This document shows positions 1-8,352 of a DNA stretch of 64,000 bases, one piece after another. Source of the DNA: Roseibium aquae (lineage in GTDB: Bacteria > Pseudomonadota > Alphaproteobacteria > Rhizobiales > Stappiaceae); the NCBI RefSeq assembly GCF_008711285.1, contig NZ_VXDC01000004.1:1-64000 (forward strand). Direction: 5' to 3'. The notes under the pieces are model-generated. The model ran no database searches. It was given only the letters and a program-made list of their open reading frames with translations, and was not told the DNA's origin. The stretch's first letter is position 1. Each line of letters begins with the position of its first letter. Position numbers and translations under genes: made by a program.

Positions 1-317
1 GGCACATCGCGGCCGGTAAATGGTCAGCGCAAAAATACATCAACATGGCGCCGCTCTACCAAGAGCAGAACCAAGCACACGGAGCCGTCGCCTGAAAACG
101 AAAGTGCGAAAGATATTTGACACTACCGGCGCTCAAGAACGCTCCCAAGAAGTTGAGTGTCCGGGGGTTGCCTGGCTTCCAGGCGAAAGCCATTTTCAGC
201 CTCTGGTCCGCTGATCTGGATCAGCGGGCGTTTCATCGGAACCGATTTCACGCCCAGAACTGCTCACTTCTTGAGTGGCCGCGCATCTTTGGGGGTTCAA
301 TCAAAGTGTCCGATGCG
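1..317. other. left edge, no supported gene
   Basis: This stretch lies beyond the stop codon of the leftward lipoprotein gene. The short open frames here have no recognisable domain, no convincing ribosome site and overlap one another, so none is called. No tRNA-like cloverleaf or strong terminator hairpin was seen. It probably holds the 3' untranslated end of the leftward operon and the flank of a gene outside the window. Confidence 0.4.
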
Positions 318-710
318 CTAGTCGACGATGCTTTCGCAATAGGTGCGCGCGGCCGCCAGATTGGCGTCGTCAGCTTGAACTTCAATGCGAAGGATCCGGC
401 CATTGGCGCGGGTCAGAATGGCGAGACTGCAATCCTGGCGCGGCGCGGCGGATTTGTCTGCCGTGAGGGTCTTCCGATTGACTGATGACCAGTAATACAC
501 CAGCTCTTTCGGGTCGGATTGGGTGACTGTGAGCGGATCCGTACCGGGCGGAACAGCCTCAAACCCGATCACCTGATCGGGTGGACCATATTTCAGGAAG
601 AAATCAGCAGATGGTTTGCCGATGAAGCGGCTGTCGAGCCGGGGACTGGACGATCCGCCGGCGCATGCAGTGACGGACGCCGCCAGGGCGAGGATGCACA
701 AAATTCGCAT
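318..710 (-). CDS. small lipoprotein, SmpA/BamE-like
   Basis: Predicted 130-residue lipoprotein. The ATG at 710 is chosen because it starts directly with a signal peptide (MRILCILALAASVTAC) that ends in a lipobox VTAC; a longer frame to 797 would put 29 unsuitable residues before it. The mature part has a FIGKPSADFFLKYGPPDQV segment resembling the 'G-x-x-x-xx-fG-P-d' signature of SmpA/OmlA (BamE-type) proteins, followed by a strand-rich C-terminus with two cysteines. It is the last gene of the leftward regulatory operon, 115 bp after the STAS gene, so linkage is plausible but not certain. BamE itself is longer lived in the outer-membrane assembly complex; here I infer only an outer-membrane or periplasm-facing lipoprotein of unknown role. 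Confidence 0.6.
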   Translation of the reverse strand: MRILCILALAASVTACAGGSSSPRLDSRFIGKPSADFFLKYGPPDQVIGFEAVPPGTDPLTVTQSDPKELVYYWSSVNRKTLTADKSAAPRQDCSLAILTRANGRILRIEVQADDANLAAARTYCESIVD

Positions 711-825
711 GGGCCTCGAGGTCTGCACCGTGGTTGACACCTCAGCAGAATGCCATGACGCGCTGTCCCGGTCGACAAGACTGTGCCGCATCGGCAACCT
801 TGACCCCAGAATCGCACCTGATAGG

Positions 826-1164
826 TCAGATGATTTGAAGTTGAAGCGACGGGTGGAGGCGCTGCAGGTTCTTCAGGGATTTCGACTGCCAGGGGATCGA
901 CTTCGAGCCCAGAACCTCAATCGCTATACTCGGCTTCTTGCGGACTTCGATGGTGAATTTCGCTAGCAAGTTGATCCCGGAGCTGTTCAGGAACTCAAGC
1001 CCGGTCAGATCCAGGCAGATCGCTTCCGGGTTCGAATTCAAAACGTCGTTCATCAGGGACAGGATCGGAGCATATGCTTCCGTACCGGACAACCGCATGG
1101 TGCCCTCATAATGAATTTTGGCTCCCTCCACCCAGACACGATAGTCGTTGGTGCTGATTTCCAT
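826..1164 (-). CDS. STAS-domain regulator, slr1659-like
   Basis: A 112-residue single STAS domain of the kind that acts as anti-sigma-antagonist or phospho-switch. The hallmark segment [18 protein letters not shown] carries the expected phosphorylatable serine, and the following [20 protein letters not shown] tail is typical of the cyanobacterial slr1659 group. A GTG at 1200 overlapping the upstream stop (GTGA) is possible, but the ATG at 1164 has a good AAGGA ribosome site and starts at the domain. The gene directly follows the slr1658-like ATPase, the usual partner. Expected cycle: the ATPase phosphorylates the serine, the SpoIIE phosphatase of the same operon removes the phosphate. The downstream target is not visible in the sequence. 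Confidence 0.75.
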   Translation of the reverse strand: MEISTNDYRVWVEGAKIHYEGTMRLSGTEAYAPILSLMNDVLNSNPEAICLDLTGLEFLNSSGINLLAKFTIEVRKKPSIAIEVLGSKSIPWQSKSLKNLQRLHPSLQLQII

Positions 1165-1196
1165 AATTGTTCCGTTCCTTGAGAAACTTGCGAAAC

Positions 1197-1742
1197 TCAC
1201 GAAAGCGCAAAAGCCGCGACCGTGGTCAGTTGAACCCTTCCATTTGCATGTTCGGCATCAAAACGCCAGCCTAGACGTGCGTCGTAGTCGTTCATGAGCG
1301 TTAAAAGTCCAAGGCCCGATCCACCGGATTCCGGGTCCAGGGCATTTGCTTCGATCCGCTCCAGCAGAAGCTCGCCCGGATCCCGCCCGAGAATGCCATC
1401 CAGATAGGTCCTGAACTTTTGTGCCGCTTCTGCACCGATCACATTTTGGATTCGCGCCTCGAACCGATGGTCTTCCAAAGAGCAGGTGACTTCGATGTCA
1501 CCGGTCTCCCTGAACTTCACGGCGTTTTCCAGAATCTCGTTCAAGATATAGCCGATGCTATGGCGGGCATCGACCATGTCGATTGAGGGGCCGGCGGCCC
1601 GGGCAAAATATTCGCCCAAGAAATCGGAAGTGGTTCCGCAATGATGCCAGCCGATGTCCAGCTTGTCCGCCACAAGAAGAACGCGGTATTGGCGGGCGTG
1701 TTCGCTGTTTTCAAGTTGGGTAAGCCCCAGAGTGTCCGCCAT
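1197..1742 (-). CDS. slr1658-like GHKL ATPase-type switch kinase
   Basis: A 181-residue cytoplasmic protein with a histidine-kinase-like ATPase fold: an N-box ([10 protein letters not shown], about residues 67-77) and a glycine-rich G2-type box ([19 protein letters not shown], about residues 139-157). The N- and C-terminal layout matches the slr1658/SiaB-like (DUF6272-type) regulators rather than classical RsbW. It is only 3 bp from the SpoIIE phosphatase gene and overlaps the STAS gene if its GTG start is used. I infer that it binds and phosphorylates the adjacent slr1659-like STAS protein. A shorter, degenerate relative is encoded at 5317-5832 at the head of the same operon, implying duplication. 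Confidence 0.7.
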   Translation of the reverse strand: MADTLGLTQLENSEHARQYRVLLVADKLDIGWHHCGTTSDFLGEYFARAAGPSIDMVDARHSIGYILNEILENAVKFRETGDIEVTCSLEDHRFEARIQNVIGAEAAQKFRTYLDGILGRDPGELLLERIEANALDPESGGSGLGLLTLMNDYDARLGWRFDAEHANGRVQLTTVAAFALS

Positions 1743-1745
1743 GGT

Positions 1746-4142
1746 TTACCTGTGCTTTAGAACAACAAGAGTAATATCATCATAAAGTTTATGCGATCCG
1801 ATGTGATCCTTCACATCCCGGATGATCGCAGCTGCAATTTCCTTGGCGCTCTTGTGGCTGTTGGCCCTTGCGCAGTCCGACATTCGATCAAACCCGAAGA
1901 ATTCCCCGTCGGCATTTTCAGCTTCTGTGATCCCATCCGTGTGCAACAGCAGCACATCATCCTGGTTGAAGTCCAGCGTCATGGTTCCCAGGAAGGGTGA
2001 AATATCGGCCTCCAGGCCGACGGGGAAACCTAGATCCACTGTATCGATCCGCTCGACGTCGCCATTGGCGCGGATGAGAAGCACCTCTTCATGCTGGCCC
2101 GACACGGTGACCTTGTTGTCCTCGTAGTCGACAAAGGCGAGCGTCATGTGTTTGTCGGAATCGGTGCGTTCGATGTTCTTGAACATGCTGCGATTGACGA
2201 CATCGAGGAACGCAGCAGGGTCGTCGCCGCCCTTTTCCTGCAGCGCACGGGCCACCGATTGGACCATCAGCATCAGCACACCGCTCTCCAGACCGTGCCC
2301 GGTGACATCGCCGATGCCGATCTTGATCCGGCTGCCATTCTGCAGGACGTCGTAATAGTCACCGCCGACCTCATCGGCCGGTTCCATGAAGGTGGCGATC
2401 TCAACATCTGGAATGTTGTCGAGTTCGGTTGCCTTGGGCAGCACCATCTCCTGAATGCGTTTGGCCACATCGAGTTCCGCCCCAAGCCGCAGGTTTTCCG
2501 TCTGGAGGCGTTTGTTCAGTTCGACGATTTCCCGATTGGCGGTCTCGAGTTTGGCGGTGCGCTCCTCGACCAAGTTTTCCAGATTGTTAGTGTAAAGGCT
2601 CATCTCCTCGGCCATCCGGTTGAAGGCCGTTCCAACCGCCCCGACTTCATCCTTGCTCGGGATCTGGACGCGCACCGAATAGTCCTTGTTCTGGAGCGCG
2701 CGCGCGGCGCCCGCCAGGGCGCTGAGACCCGCAGTGATCCGTCCGGAGATGGCGTAGACAGCGACGAAAACGATTACGAGGCTGATCAAAAGGGCCGCGA
2801 TCTGCCACTGCACGATGTTGCGTGTCGCATCGGAAATCTTTTCCTGCACCTCGCCGAGCGTCTCGTACATTTCCTGTTCGGAAACCAGAAAGCCGAGGGT
2901 CAGGCTCTCCGCGACAATTGTGGAGCCGTTCCACAGGTTGACCGGATCGAGGCGTTTCAAGACCACGATGTAGTTCTGCGGCCCGCCTCCGGCATCGATT
3001 TCGATCGTGTCGATTATGGTGTTCGCATCGGTCGGCAGAAGGAGATTGGAAATGGCGGGATACCGGCTCTGGTTCAAGAAGCGGTTGATGCCGGTAACGC
3101 CCTGGCCGGCGGCATCGACCGAGATCAGGCCGAGCGTTTGGGCGCCGGCATCGCTGACGGCGATGACGTTGCCGGCGGAACTGGTCAAGAAACCGAACCC
3201 AGTATCGGCGATCTGAACGTTCTCCACGAGCTGGCCGAACTGATCAAGGGTCACATCTACGGCCGCCATGCCGGCCACGTCGGTCCGATCCTCGGTCCAA
3301 AGCGGCTGGAAGAAGCTGACGATGAGTGCGCCGGTGATCGCGTCGATATAGGGTTCGGTCGCAACAATGTCCCGGGCCACGGGGCGCGAGGCGGGTTCGC
3401 CGATCCACGCCTGCCAACCCTCATAAACACCGGGAAAGAAGAAATCCCAGAAATTGGCTTCGTTGTGGCCGGGGTAGAGACGGTCAAAGGTCTGCGCCTG
3501 GGTCGTGTAGGGGGTCGTGCGCATGATCGGCGTGTCTTTGGGGCCGACATAATACATTTGGAGCTTGTTGGAGCCGGAGGACATGAGGGCCGGAGCGATC
3601 AGGTTGAACGCGGCGCTGTCGATCACCTCCTCCTCGGCACCTGGAAGCAGGTTCCCCTGATCATCCAGAAGGTACCCCCAGATACTGACCACGGACGGGC
3701 CGGACAGGTTCTGAGCCCAGCCGCCCTGCGGATCGAATGTGATGTTCTGGTCGCCAAGATCCGGATCGCTTTCCACGGCTTCGCCGATGCGGATTTCGGT
3801 TTCAGGGTGATCGATCAGGGACTGGAGCGAGCTGCCCAGCACCTCGACTTCCGAATAGGTCTGATCCAGAAGAAGGTTCGTTCTGAGCGCCGTCGTATCG
3901 ATATAGGTGTTGAGATATTCCTGCGTTGCCTCGGTCAAACCCTGGCTGACGGTCTCTGTCGCATCACGTGACAGGCGCTGAACGTTCCAGATCGCCACGC
4001 CGCCGGCCAGCATGATGTCGAACAGCACCGCCGCTCCGACGACGAGCATGAACTTCGCCCGGAAGCTGTGGCGCGACAGCGGGGTGATTTCTTCCGGCTG
4101 CCGGGTCTCAGAGGACGAAGCGGTTTGCAGCATCTGGCTCAT
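1746..4142 (-). CDS. membrane dCache-HAMP-SpoIIE Ser/Thr phosphatase
   Basis: A 798-residue signal-transducing PP2C phosphatase. A transmembrane helix (about residues 32-54) precedes a large periplasmic double-Cache sensor region (about 60-430), then a second membrane helix (about 438-460), a HAMP segment, a coiled coil (LENLVEERTAKLETANREI) and a SpoIIE-type PP2C catalytic domain (about 565-798). Metal-binding aspartates are visible in GGDYYDV, DVTGHGLESG, HTDGITEAEN and YDDITLVVL. The ATG at 4142 is chosen because it overlaps the upstream TGA (ATGA). It probably dephosphorylates the STAS partner(s) of the operon in response to a periplasmic ligand, like SiaA or RsbU-type proteins. The ligand is unknown. 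Confidence 0.88.
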   Translation of the reverse strand: MSQMLQTASSSETRQPEEITPLSRHSFRAKFMLVVGAAVLFDIMLAGGVAIWNVQRLSRDATETVSQGLTEATQEYLNTYIDTTALRTNLLLDQTYSEVEVLGSSLQSLIDHPETEIRIGEAVESDPDLGDQNITFDPQGGWAQNLSGPSVVSIWGYLLDDQGNLLPGAEEEVIDSAAFNLIAPALMSSGSNKLQMYYVGPKDTPIMRTTPYTTQAQTFDRLYPGHNEANFWDFFFPGVYEGWQAWIGEPASRPVARDIVATEPYIDAITGALIVSFFQPLWTEDRTDVAGMAAVDVTLDQFGQLVENVQIADTGFGFLTSSAGNVIAVSDAGAQTLGLISVDAAGQGVTGINRFLNQSRYPAISNLLLPTDANTIIDTIEIDAGGGPQNYIVVLKRLDPVNLWNGSTIVAESLTLGFLVSEQEMYETLGEVQEKISDATRNIVQWQIAALLISLVIVFVAVYAISGRITAGLSALAGAARALQNKDYSVRVQIPSKDEVGAVGTAFNRMAEEMSLYTNNLENLVEERTAKLETANREIVELNKRLQTENLRLGAELDVAKRIQEMVLPKATELDNIPDVEIATFMEPADEVGGDYYDVLQNGSRIKIGIGDVTGHGLESGVLMLMVQSVARALQEKGGDDPAAFLDVVNRSMFKNIERTDSDKHMTLAFVDYEDNKVTVSGQHEEVLLIRANGDVERIDTVDLGFPVGLEADISPFLGTMTLDFNQDDVLLLHTDGITEAENADGEFFGFDRMSDCARANSHKSAKEIAAAIIRDVKDHIGSHKLYDDITLVVLKHR

Positions 4143-5320
4143 AGTGGTTTGCGTCCCGAGGCCGCCCAAATGGGCCAGCCCGCATATCCTTTCGGATGCA
4201 GGGCGGCGAAGATGTGATCCTGAAAGCCCTTCCGGAATTCGGCTATCTGCTCAGGACTGTCACCGCGCTCGACGGCCATTTGCCCGGCATAGACATCCTC
4301 CCAGGATTGGATGATGTCGGCGAAGTCCTGCGGATTGCCATCAAGGTTCGTGACCATGAAGCTTTCCATGAGAATGTCGTCGAACCCGGCGTCGAGCAGG
4401 TAGCGGCGGCTTTTGGGACCGAGTTCGATGTCCATGTTGAAATGAGCCCAAAGCTTTGCAAGCTCGGTATAGGTTTTCTGGATGCTGTCCGCGCGCGGTT
4501 CGCCCAGGCAATGGGAGTTCTTTTCGTTGGTGATATAGACCCGGCCACCCGGTTTGCAGATCCTGAAGAGTTCGCGAAGGATCAGTTCCGGACGATCGAA
4601 CACCTGCAACGCGTGCCGGCAGGTGACAAAGTCGAATTGATCGTCCTCGAGCAGCATGTCCGACGCGTCGCCGTAGACATAGTCGATCCCCTTGATCCCG
4701 AATTCCGCCGCGACCTCGCGTGCATAGGCAAGGCTGCTTTTGGAATGGTCGAGCGCGACGATCCGGTCCGGCTCGTATTCCTTCTGCATCAGCACGGCGA
4801 AATCACCGATGCCGCAGCAAATATCGGCAACCAGCATGTTGGGCTTCAGGCCGTGCCGGGCCAGCATGGTCTTTTCATGGTGCCAGGTCAGGTTGGTTTG
4901 GGTGCGCAGGATCGGGATGAACCCACCTTCCTCCAGGAAATTCTGACCGGGATAGAAATCGCTGTCGTACTCGCTGACGACAATGGCTGGTGCCTGGTCC
5001 TGCAGCGAGGAAAATTTCTGCGTGGCCCAGCCGACGACGCTGGATGTGGTCACGTGAATGTTCAGGTCGGGACGTTTTGCGACCGTGTCCAGCAGAGTTT
5101 GCGCAAGGGCCTTGAAGGCCACGTTGTTCATCCGCACCAGCCGCCGGACGTTGAGGTAAAGCCGCCCGCGGGCGCGCTGAGCGGCCCCTTTCAACTCATC
5201 GAGGCAGGTCGAAAGCTCCTCGGCACGTTGCGGGCGCAAGGCGCCTTGCACGGCAAATTCCTGGTTGTTTTCATTGAACTGCCAGGAAAAGCCCCGATTT
5301 TGAATCGCCGTGTTGGTCAA
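4139..5320 (-). CDS. STAS-like domain fused to SAM methyltransferase
   Basis: A 393-residue two-domain protein. Residues about 10-125 align by eye with the slr1659-like STAS protein: RRLVRMNNVAFKALAQTLL sits where the partner has [13 protein letters not shown], and VGWATQKFSSLQ matches [12 protein letters not shown]. The phosphorylatable serine is replaced by asparagine (MNNVAF). Residues about 145-330 form a class I methyltransferase with the SAM loop VADICCGIGDFAV, a following acidic LDHSKSS and the QFDFVTCRHALQVF and KPGGRVYI motifs of UbiE-like enzymes. It overlaps both neighbours by four bases. I infer a methyltransferase tethered to the partner-switch complex; the methyl acceptor is unknown. 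The fusion is unusual. Confidence 0.75.
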   Translation of the reverse strand: MTNTAIQNRGFSWQFNENNQEFAVQGALRPQRAEELSTCLDELKGAAQRARGRLYLNVRRLVRMNNVAFKALAQTLLDTVAKRPDLNIHVTTSSVVGWATQKFSSLQDQAPAIVVSEYDSDFYPGQNFLEEGGFIPILRTQTNLTWHHEKTMLARHGLKPNMLVADICCGIGDFAVLMQKEYEPDRIVALDHSKSSLAYAREVAAEFGIKGIDYVYGDASDMLLEDDQFDFVTCRHALQVFDRPELILRELFRICKPGGRVYITNEKNSHCLGEPRADSIQKTYTELAKLWAHFNMDIELGPKSRRYLLDAGFDDILMESFMVTNLDGNPQDFADIIQSWEDVYAGQMAVERGDSPEQIAEFRKGFQDHIFAALHPKGYAGWPIWAASGRKPL

Positions 5321-5832
5321 GACGTCTCGTCCTCGATTTCAAGATCCGCGAGGATGCGGATCCGCTGATTGGTGGGATCTGTTTGGAGGGACAGGCGGGC
5401 ATCGTAATTCAGGGTCAGTTCCAGAATGCCGAGACTTGGATCGAGCCCTTCGGTTTCGAACAGGCACCGGAAATAGGCGTCCCGTGCGTTTGCGGTCTGC
5501 GCCTCGGCGACCGCCGTTTCATAAAACCGGGTAACGGTGTCGCTGCTCGGCATGTCGACCTCAATACGGTCGTGGGACCCTTCGCGGAAAAACCGGCAGA
5601 CCAGCGGCCCGTTGTCACCGTGAACCCGGAAAATGGTTTCCAGTAATTCGTTCAGCGCGGACGAATACAGATTGGCGAAAAGCAGGGAGTCCCGGCGGTT
5701 GCTGCTGACCATCTTCGACACATAGGTGGACATCAGGTCGCAGTTGTCCCAAACCCTTGAAAAATCTTCGATATCGACGTCGAGTTCGAGCATGCAGTTG
5801 GAAACGGGGGAGGTGGTCTGGCTGGCGATCAT
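5317..5832 (-). CDS. degenerate slr1658-like regulator
   Basis: A 171-residue protein that starts the leftward operon. By eye it parallels the functional slr1658-like ATPase at 1197-1742: RRDSLLFANLYSSALNELLE matches [14 protein letters not shown], the central 'F-x-T-x3-Axx...' stretch has the same length, and LELTLNYDARLSL matches [13 protein letters not shown]. The N-box asparagine context is altered (ALNELLETIF) and the glycine-rich GSGLG loop is lost (PSLGIL), so ATP binding is doubtful. It may be a pseudokinase scaffold for the STAS-methyltransferase encoded next, which it overlaps by four bases. An ATG at 5832 is the only long start; the region before it is AT-richer and likely holds the operon promoter. 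Confidence 0.6.
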   Translation of the reverse strand: MIASQTTSPVSNCMLELDVDIEDFSRVWDNCDLMSTYVSKMVSSNRRDSLLFANLYSSALNELLETIFRVHGDNGPLVCRFFREGSHDRIEVDMPSSDTVTRFYETAVAEAQTANARDAYFRCLFETEGLDPSLGILELTLNYDARLSLQTDPTNQRIRILADLEIEDETS

Positions 5833-6322
5833 CGGCTCAAATCCGCCCTGTCGAACCTATTAGCGGCCGGGCAAAAAAAAAGTGTTCCTGGAATTGGCCA
5901 ATCATAATCTTCCCCCTGAGATGCGCTGTGATTTGAGGATCGGGCGCAAACCTTGCGTCATCGCTAATTCATGTATTTAACAGAATGGTGTCATTGGGCT
6001 GGTATGTACTCACAGATTAGACCCGGGCCGATGACCGGTTCCGGAAATCTCCAACAGATTGCGTAATCTTGCGCAAAACTGTGCCGGATGCGCAACTAAC
6101 AAATCCTTAGGATGCCGGGAATAGGCGTCGCTGGTGACCCAAATCTGAATGCCGTCTGGTTCCGTCGCGTTCTTTGAACCAAGGTCAAATCGAAGGATAT
6201 GATCCGCAAATCCGTTTGCTGAAGTAGTCTCGGAATGGAAACTCTGTGAGGGGCGCGCGCAATATTGCCATCGGGATTGTAGTGGCCCGAGCCAAATAAA
6301 AGATCACGGTTAGGACCTGAAA
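5833..6322. promoter_or_regulatory. divergent regulatory region with inverted repeat
   Basis: A 490-bp gap between two divergently transcribed partner-switch operons, AT-richer than its surroundings. It must hold both promoters, though no confident -35/-10 pair was found. An inverted repeat TTGCGCA-13 nt-TGCGCAA lies at 6069-6095, and a further GATTGCGTAATC imperfect palindrome just before it, making a cluster of TTGCG motifs that could be an operator. A run of ten A lies near 5874. No open frame in the gap looks real. Confidence 0.45.
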
Positions 6323-7210
6323 GTGAACACTGAAACGATGACCAGTGAATTGGAAACACTGCGTTCGGTACTTGAAAACCTCCGCGCCGAACACGCCGAT
6401 CTTCAGCTCCTCTACGAAGCCACGATAGAACATGGCGAAGCGGTGGAAGACCAACTGGCCGAAAGCAATATCCGGCTTCAGCTAATGCAGGACCGGCTCA
6501 CCGCCGAACTGAACGATGCCGGGCGCTATGTCCAATCGATTTTGCCCGACCGGCGGATCAAGGATCCGCAGACGGATTGGCTGCTGGTGCCGTCAACGGA
6601 ACTCGGTGGCGATTCGTTCGGTTATCATGACTTGGACCAGGACCATTTTGCAGTCTATCTGATCGACGTTTGCGGGCATGGTGTTGGCGCCGCGCTGCTG
6701 TCGGTCTCGATCATCAACGTGCTGCGGGCGAGCGCGCTTCCCCAAACGGATTTCAAGGACCCGTCAGAGGTCTTGTTCAAATTGAACAATGCCTTTCCGA
6801 TGGAACGTCAGGACAACATGTTCTTCACCATCTGGTACGGGGTTTACCAGCGGTCGGCGCGCCTGCTCCGGTTTGCCTCGGGTGGGCATCCGCCCGCCAT
6901 TCACCTGAAGGCGGATGGCGGATTTCAGATGCTCGGAACACCGGAAGGCATGGTGATCGGGGCCATCGCCGATATGACATTTGAACAGGGCGAGGCCGAG
7001 ATCCGGCCACAGGACCGTTTGCTTGTCCTGAGCGATGGAACATTCGAAATCGATGTGCCGGGGCAGGGGGTGCTGTCGGTCGAGGATCTGGCCAGATACG
7101 CATGTGCGGTGCCGGACGGTGTCACCCCGGCGTTGTTCGAGTGGATCGGCTCGCTTGCACACCAAGCGGCCCTCCCGGACGACTACACCATGGTGGAACT
7201 CCGGTTTTAG
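6323..7210 (+). CDS. soluble SpoIIE-type Ser phosphatase, RsbU-like
   Basis: A 295-residue cytoplasmic protein. An N-terminal coiled coil (about residues 5-70, rich in E/L heptads) is followed by a SpoIIE PP2C domain (about 75-295) with GGDSFGYHDL, LIDVCGHGVGAALLS, LVLSDGTFEID and LPDDYTMVELRF as metal-site motifs. No receiver or membrane segment is present, so input may come through the coiled coil. The GTG at 6323 has AGGA seven bases upstream; the ATG at 6338 is an alternative. It converges with the RsbW-like and RsbV-like genes at 7265-8134 and is their natural phosphatase, giving a second complete partner-switch set. A comparable trio in Rhodobacter capsulatus is RbaV/RbaW/RbaY. Confidence 0.82.
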   Translation: MNTETMTSELETLRSVLENLRAEHADLQLLYEATIEHGEAVEDQLAESNIRLQLMQDRLTAELNDAGRYVQSILPDRRIKDPQTDWLLVPSTELGGDSFGYHDLDQDHFAVYLIDVCGHGVGAALLSVSIINVLRASALPQTDFKDPSEVLFKLNNAFPMERQDNMFFTIWYGVYQRSARLLRFASGGHPPAIHLKADGGFQMLGTPEGMVIGAIADMTFEQGEAEIRPQDRLLVLSDGTFEIDVPGQGVLSVEDLARYACAVPDGVTPALFEWIGSLAHQAALPDDYTMVELRF

Positions 7211-7264
7211 GATCCAAAGGCGGGAAACAGAAGGTGGCTGCGCATGCATGTGTGCCGGTCCGCC

Positions 7265-7714
7265 TTAGGGTGCTTCCGCGCCCGTGTCCCGGCTGGGCAC
7301 CGGCAATCGCACATGGGTCACATTCGTGCCGGTTTGGCGGGTGTTGGTGACCGAATCCGCCAATTGATGAACGAGAAAAAGCCCGAGTCCGCCGATTTCC
7401 CGTTGTTCGGCGGATGCCGTTCCGAACTCCACTTCCCGCGCGATTCCCGCATCAAATGCGATGCCGTGGTCCGTCAGGGTGACGTCGGCATGGCGGGTGT
7501 CCAGCAGGATCTCCAGCCGGATCTGATCCGCCGTGCCGTGCGGATAGCCGTAGCTCACGGTGTTGGTGAACAACTCCTCCACCACCAGGGAAATGGTCCG
7601 GCGCAGATCGTCGCTGGCGCCGGAGCGTTTCGCGAACTGGTCGATGAAGGCGTAAAGGGCCAGAAGGCTGTCGAGCTTGTTTTCGACTGTGATCTGGTCG
7701 CTGCTGATCTGCAT
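7265..7714 (-). CDS. RsbW/SpoIIAB-like anti-sigma kinase
   Basis: A 149-residue GHKL ATPase of the serine-protein-kinase/anti-sigma type. The N-box VVEELFTNTVSYGYP (about residues 44-58), the D-x-G loop LTDHGIAFD (about 80-88) and the G2 box IGGLGLFLVHQLAD (about 106-119) are intact, so ATP binding is expected. It lies 42 bp downstream of the STAS gene on the same strand, the usual V-then-W order. Expected action: bind a target (sigma factor or other effector) when free, and phosphorylate the adjacent STAS protein. No sigma factor gene is present in the window, so the target is either elsewhere or not a sigma factor. Confidence 0.85.
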   Translation of the reverse strand: MQISSDQITVENKLDSLLALYAFIDQFAKRSGASDDLRRTISLVVEELFTNTVSYGYPHGTADQIRLEILLDTRHADVTLTDHGIAFDAGIAREVEFGTASAEQREIGGLGLFLVHQLADSVTNTRQTGTNVTHVRLPVPSRDTGAEAP

Positions 7715-7756
7715 CCCGCCGGATCCGTTCTGCGGCCTACCTGCCGGTTGGAAAAC

Positions 7757-8134
7757 TCATGTCGCGTTTGCCTTAGAGGCGCCGGAATGGACGAGCGCTT
7801 CCGCTTCGCTATCGGCAACGGTGACGATCTTGAGAAACCCGGATATCCGCAAAACCTCAAGCACGGAGGCATTGACGCCGAAGAAGACCAGCTTGTGGCC
7901 TGAGGGCGCCAGTTTCTTTGCGACGATGAGGATGGAGCGCAGGCCGAAGCTGGTGACGTAGTCGACGCCGCCCATGTCCACCAGCAAATGGGCGGGTCCG
8001 TCCGCCAAAGCGCCGTTCAAATGGGCTTCGAAGTCCTTCGCGGACAAGGTTTCCAGTTTTCCAACCGGACAGATGATGCGAATCCCATCTTCGAACCTGT
8101 CGGTGATCGTCAGCAGTGTTGTCTCGGTGGTCAT
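7757..8134 (-). CDS. RsbV/SpoIIAA-like STAS anti-anti-sigma protein
   Basis: A 125-residue STAS protein. The conserved phospho-site region reads VDMGGVDYVTSFGLRSILI, with the serine in T-S-F-G-L-R at the usual place. The ATG at 8134 is favoured because GGATGA lies at suitable spacing; an ATG at 8146 and a GTG at 8164 are in frame. It is the first gene of a leftward pair with the RsbW-like kinase and diverges from tssA across 220 bp. Its position beside tssA makes a link between this switch and the T6SS conceivable, but nothing in the sequence proves it. Confidence 0.82.
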   Translation of the reverse strand: MTTETTLLTITDRFEDGIRIICPVGKLETLSAKDFEAHLNGALADGPAHLLVDMGGVDYVTSFGLRSILIVAKKLAPSGHKLVFFGVNASVLEVLRISGFLKIVTVADSEAEALVHSGASKANAT

Positions 8135-8352
8135 CGTTTCATCCATAAAACTGGCGCGCGGCACCGGTCCGTGTTGGTGTCAAGCCTTGTCGCGGGCATC
8201 GGGTGAAGGAAACATGCCCGGGTCTGGCGCTGTCAATCTCCCAAGTTTGTCGATATCCGAAAGGATGGACCTTTTTGTAATTTTCTTGAAGGCAACGCCA
8301 TGCAAAGCTTGGCTCAATCCAATGGCATATCGGCAATGCGGGGCATCAAGGC

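Noticed and set aside
2091-3971. 626-codon open frame on the plus strand
   Set aside because: It lies antisense to the dCache-SpoIIE gene, has no domain and has basic/Arg-Gly-rich composition typical of shadow frames in GC-rich DNA.
6069-6095. Possible minus-strand sigma-54 site (CGGCAC...TTTTGCG)
   Set aside because: GG to GC spacing is nine instead of ten bases, so RpoN would not fit.
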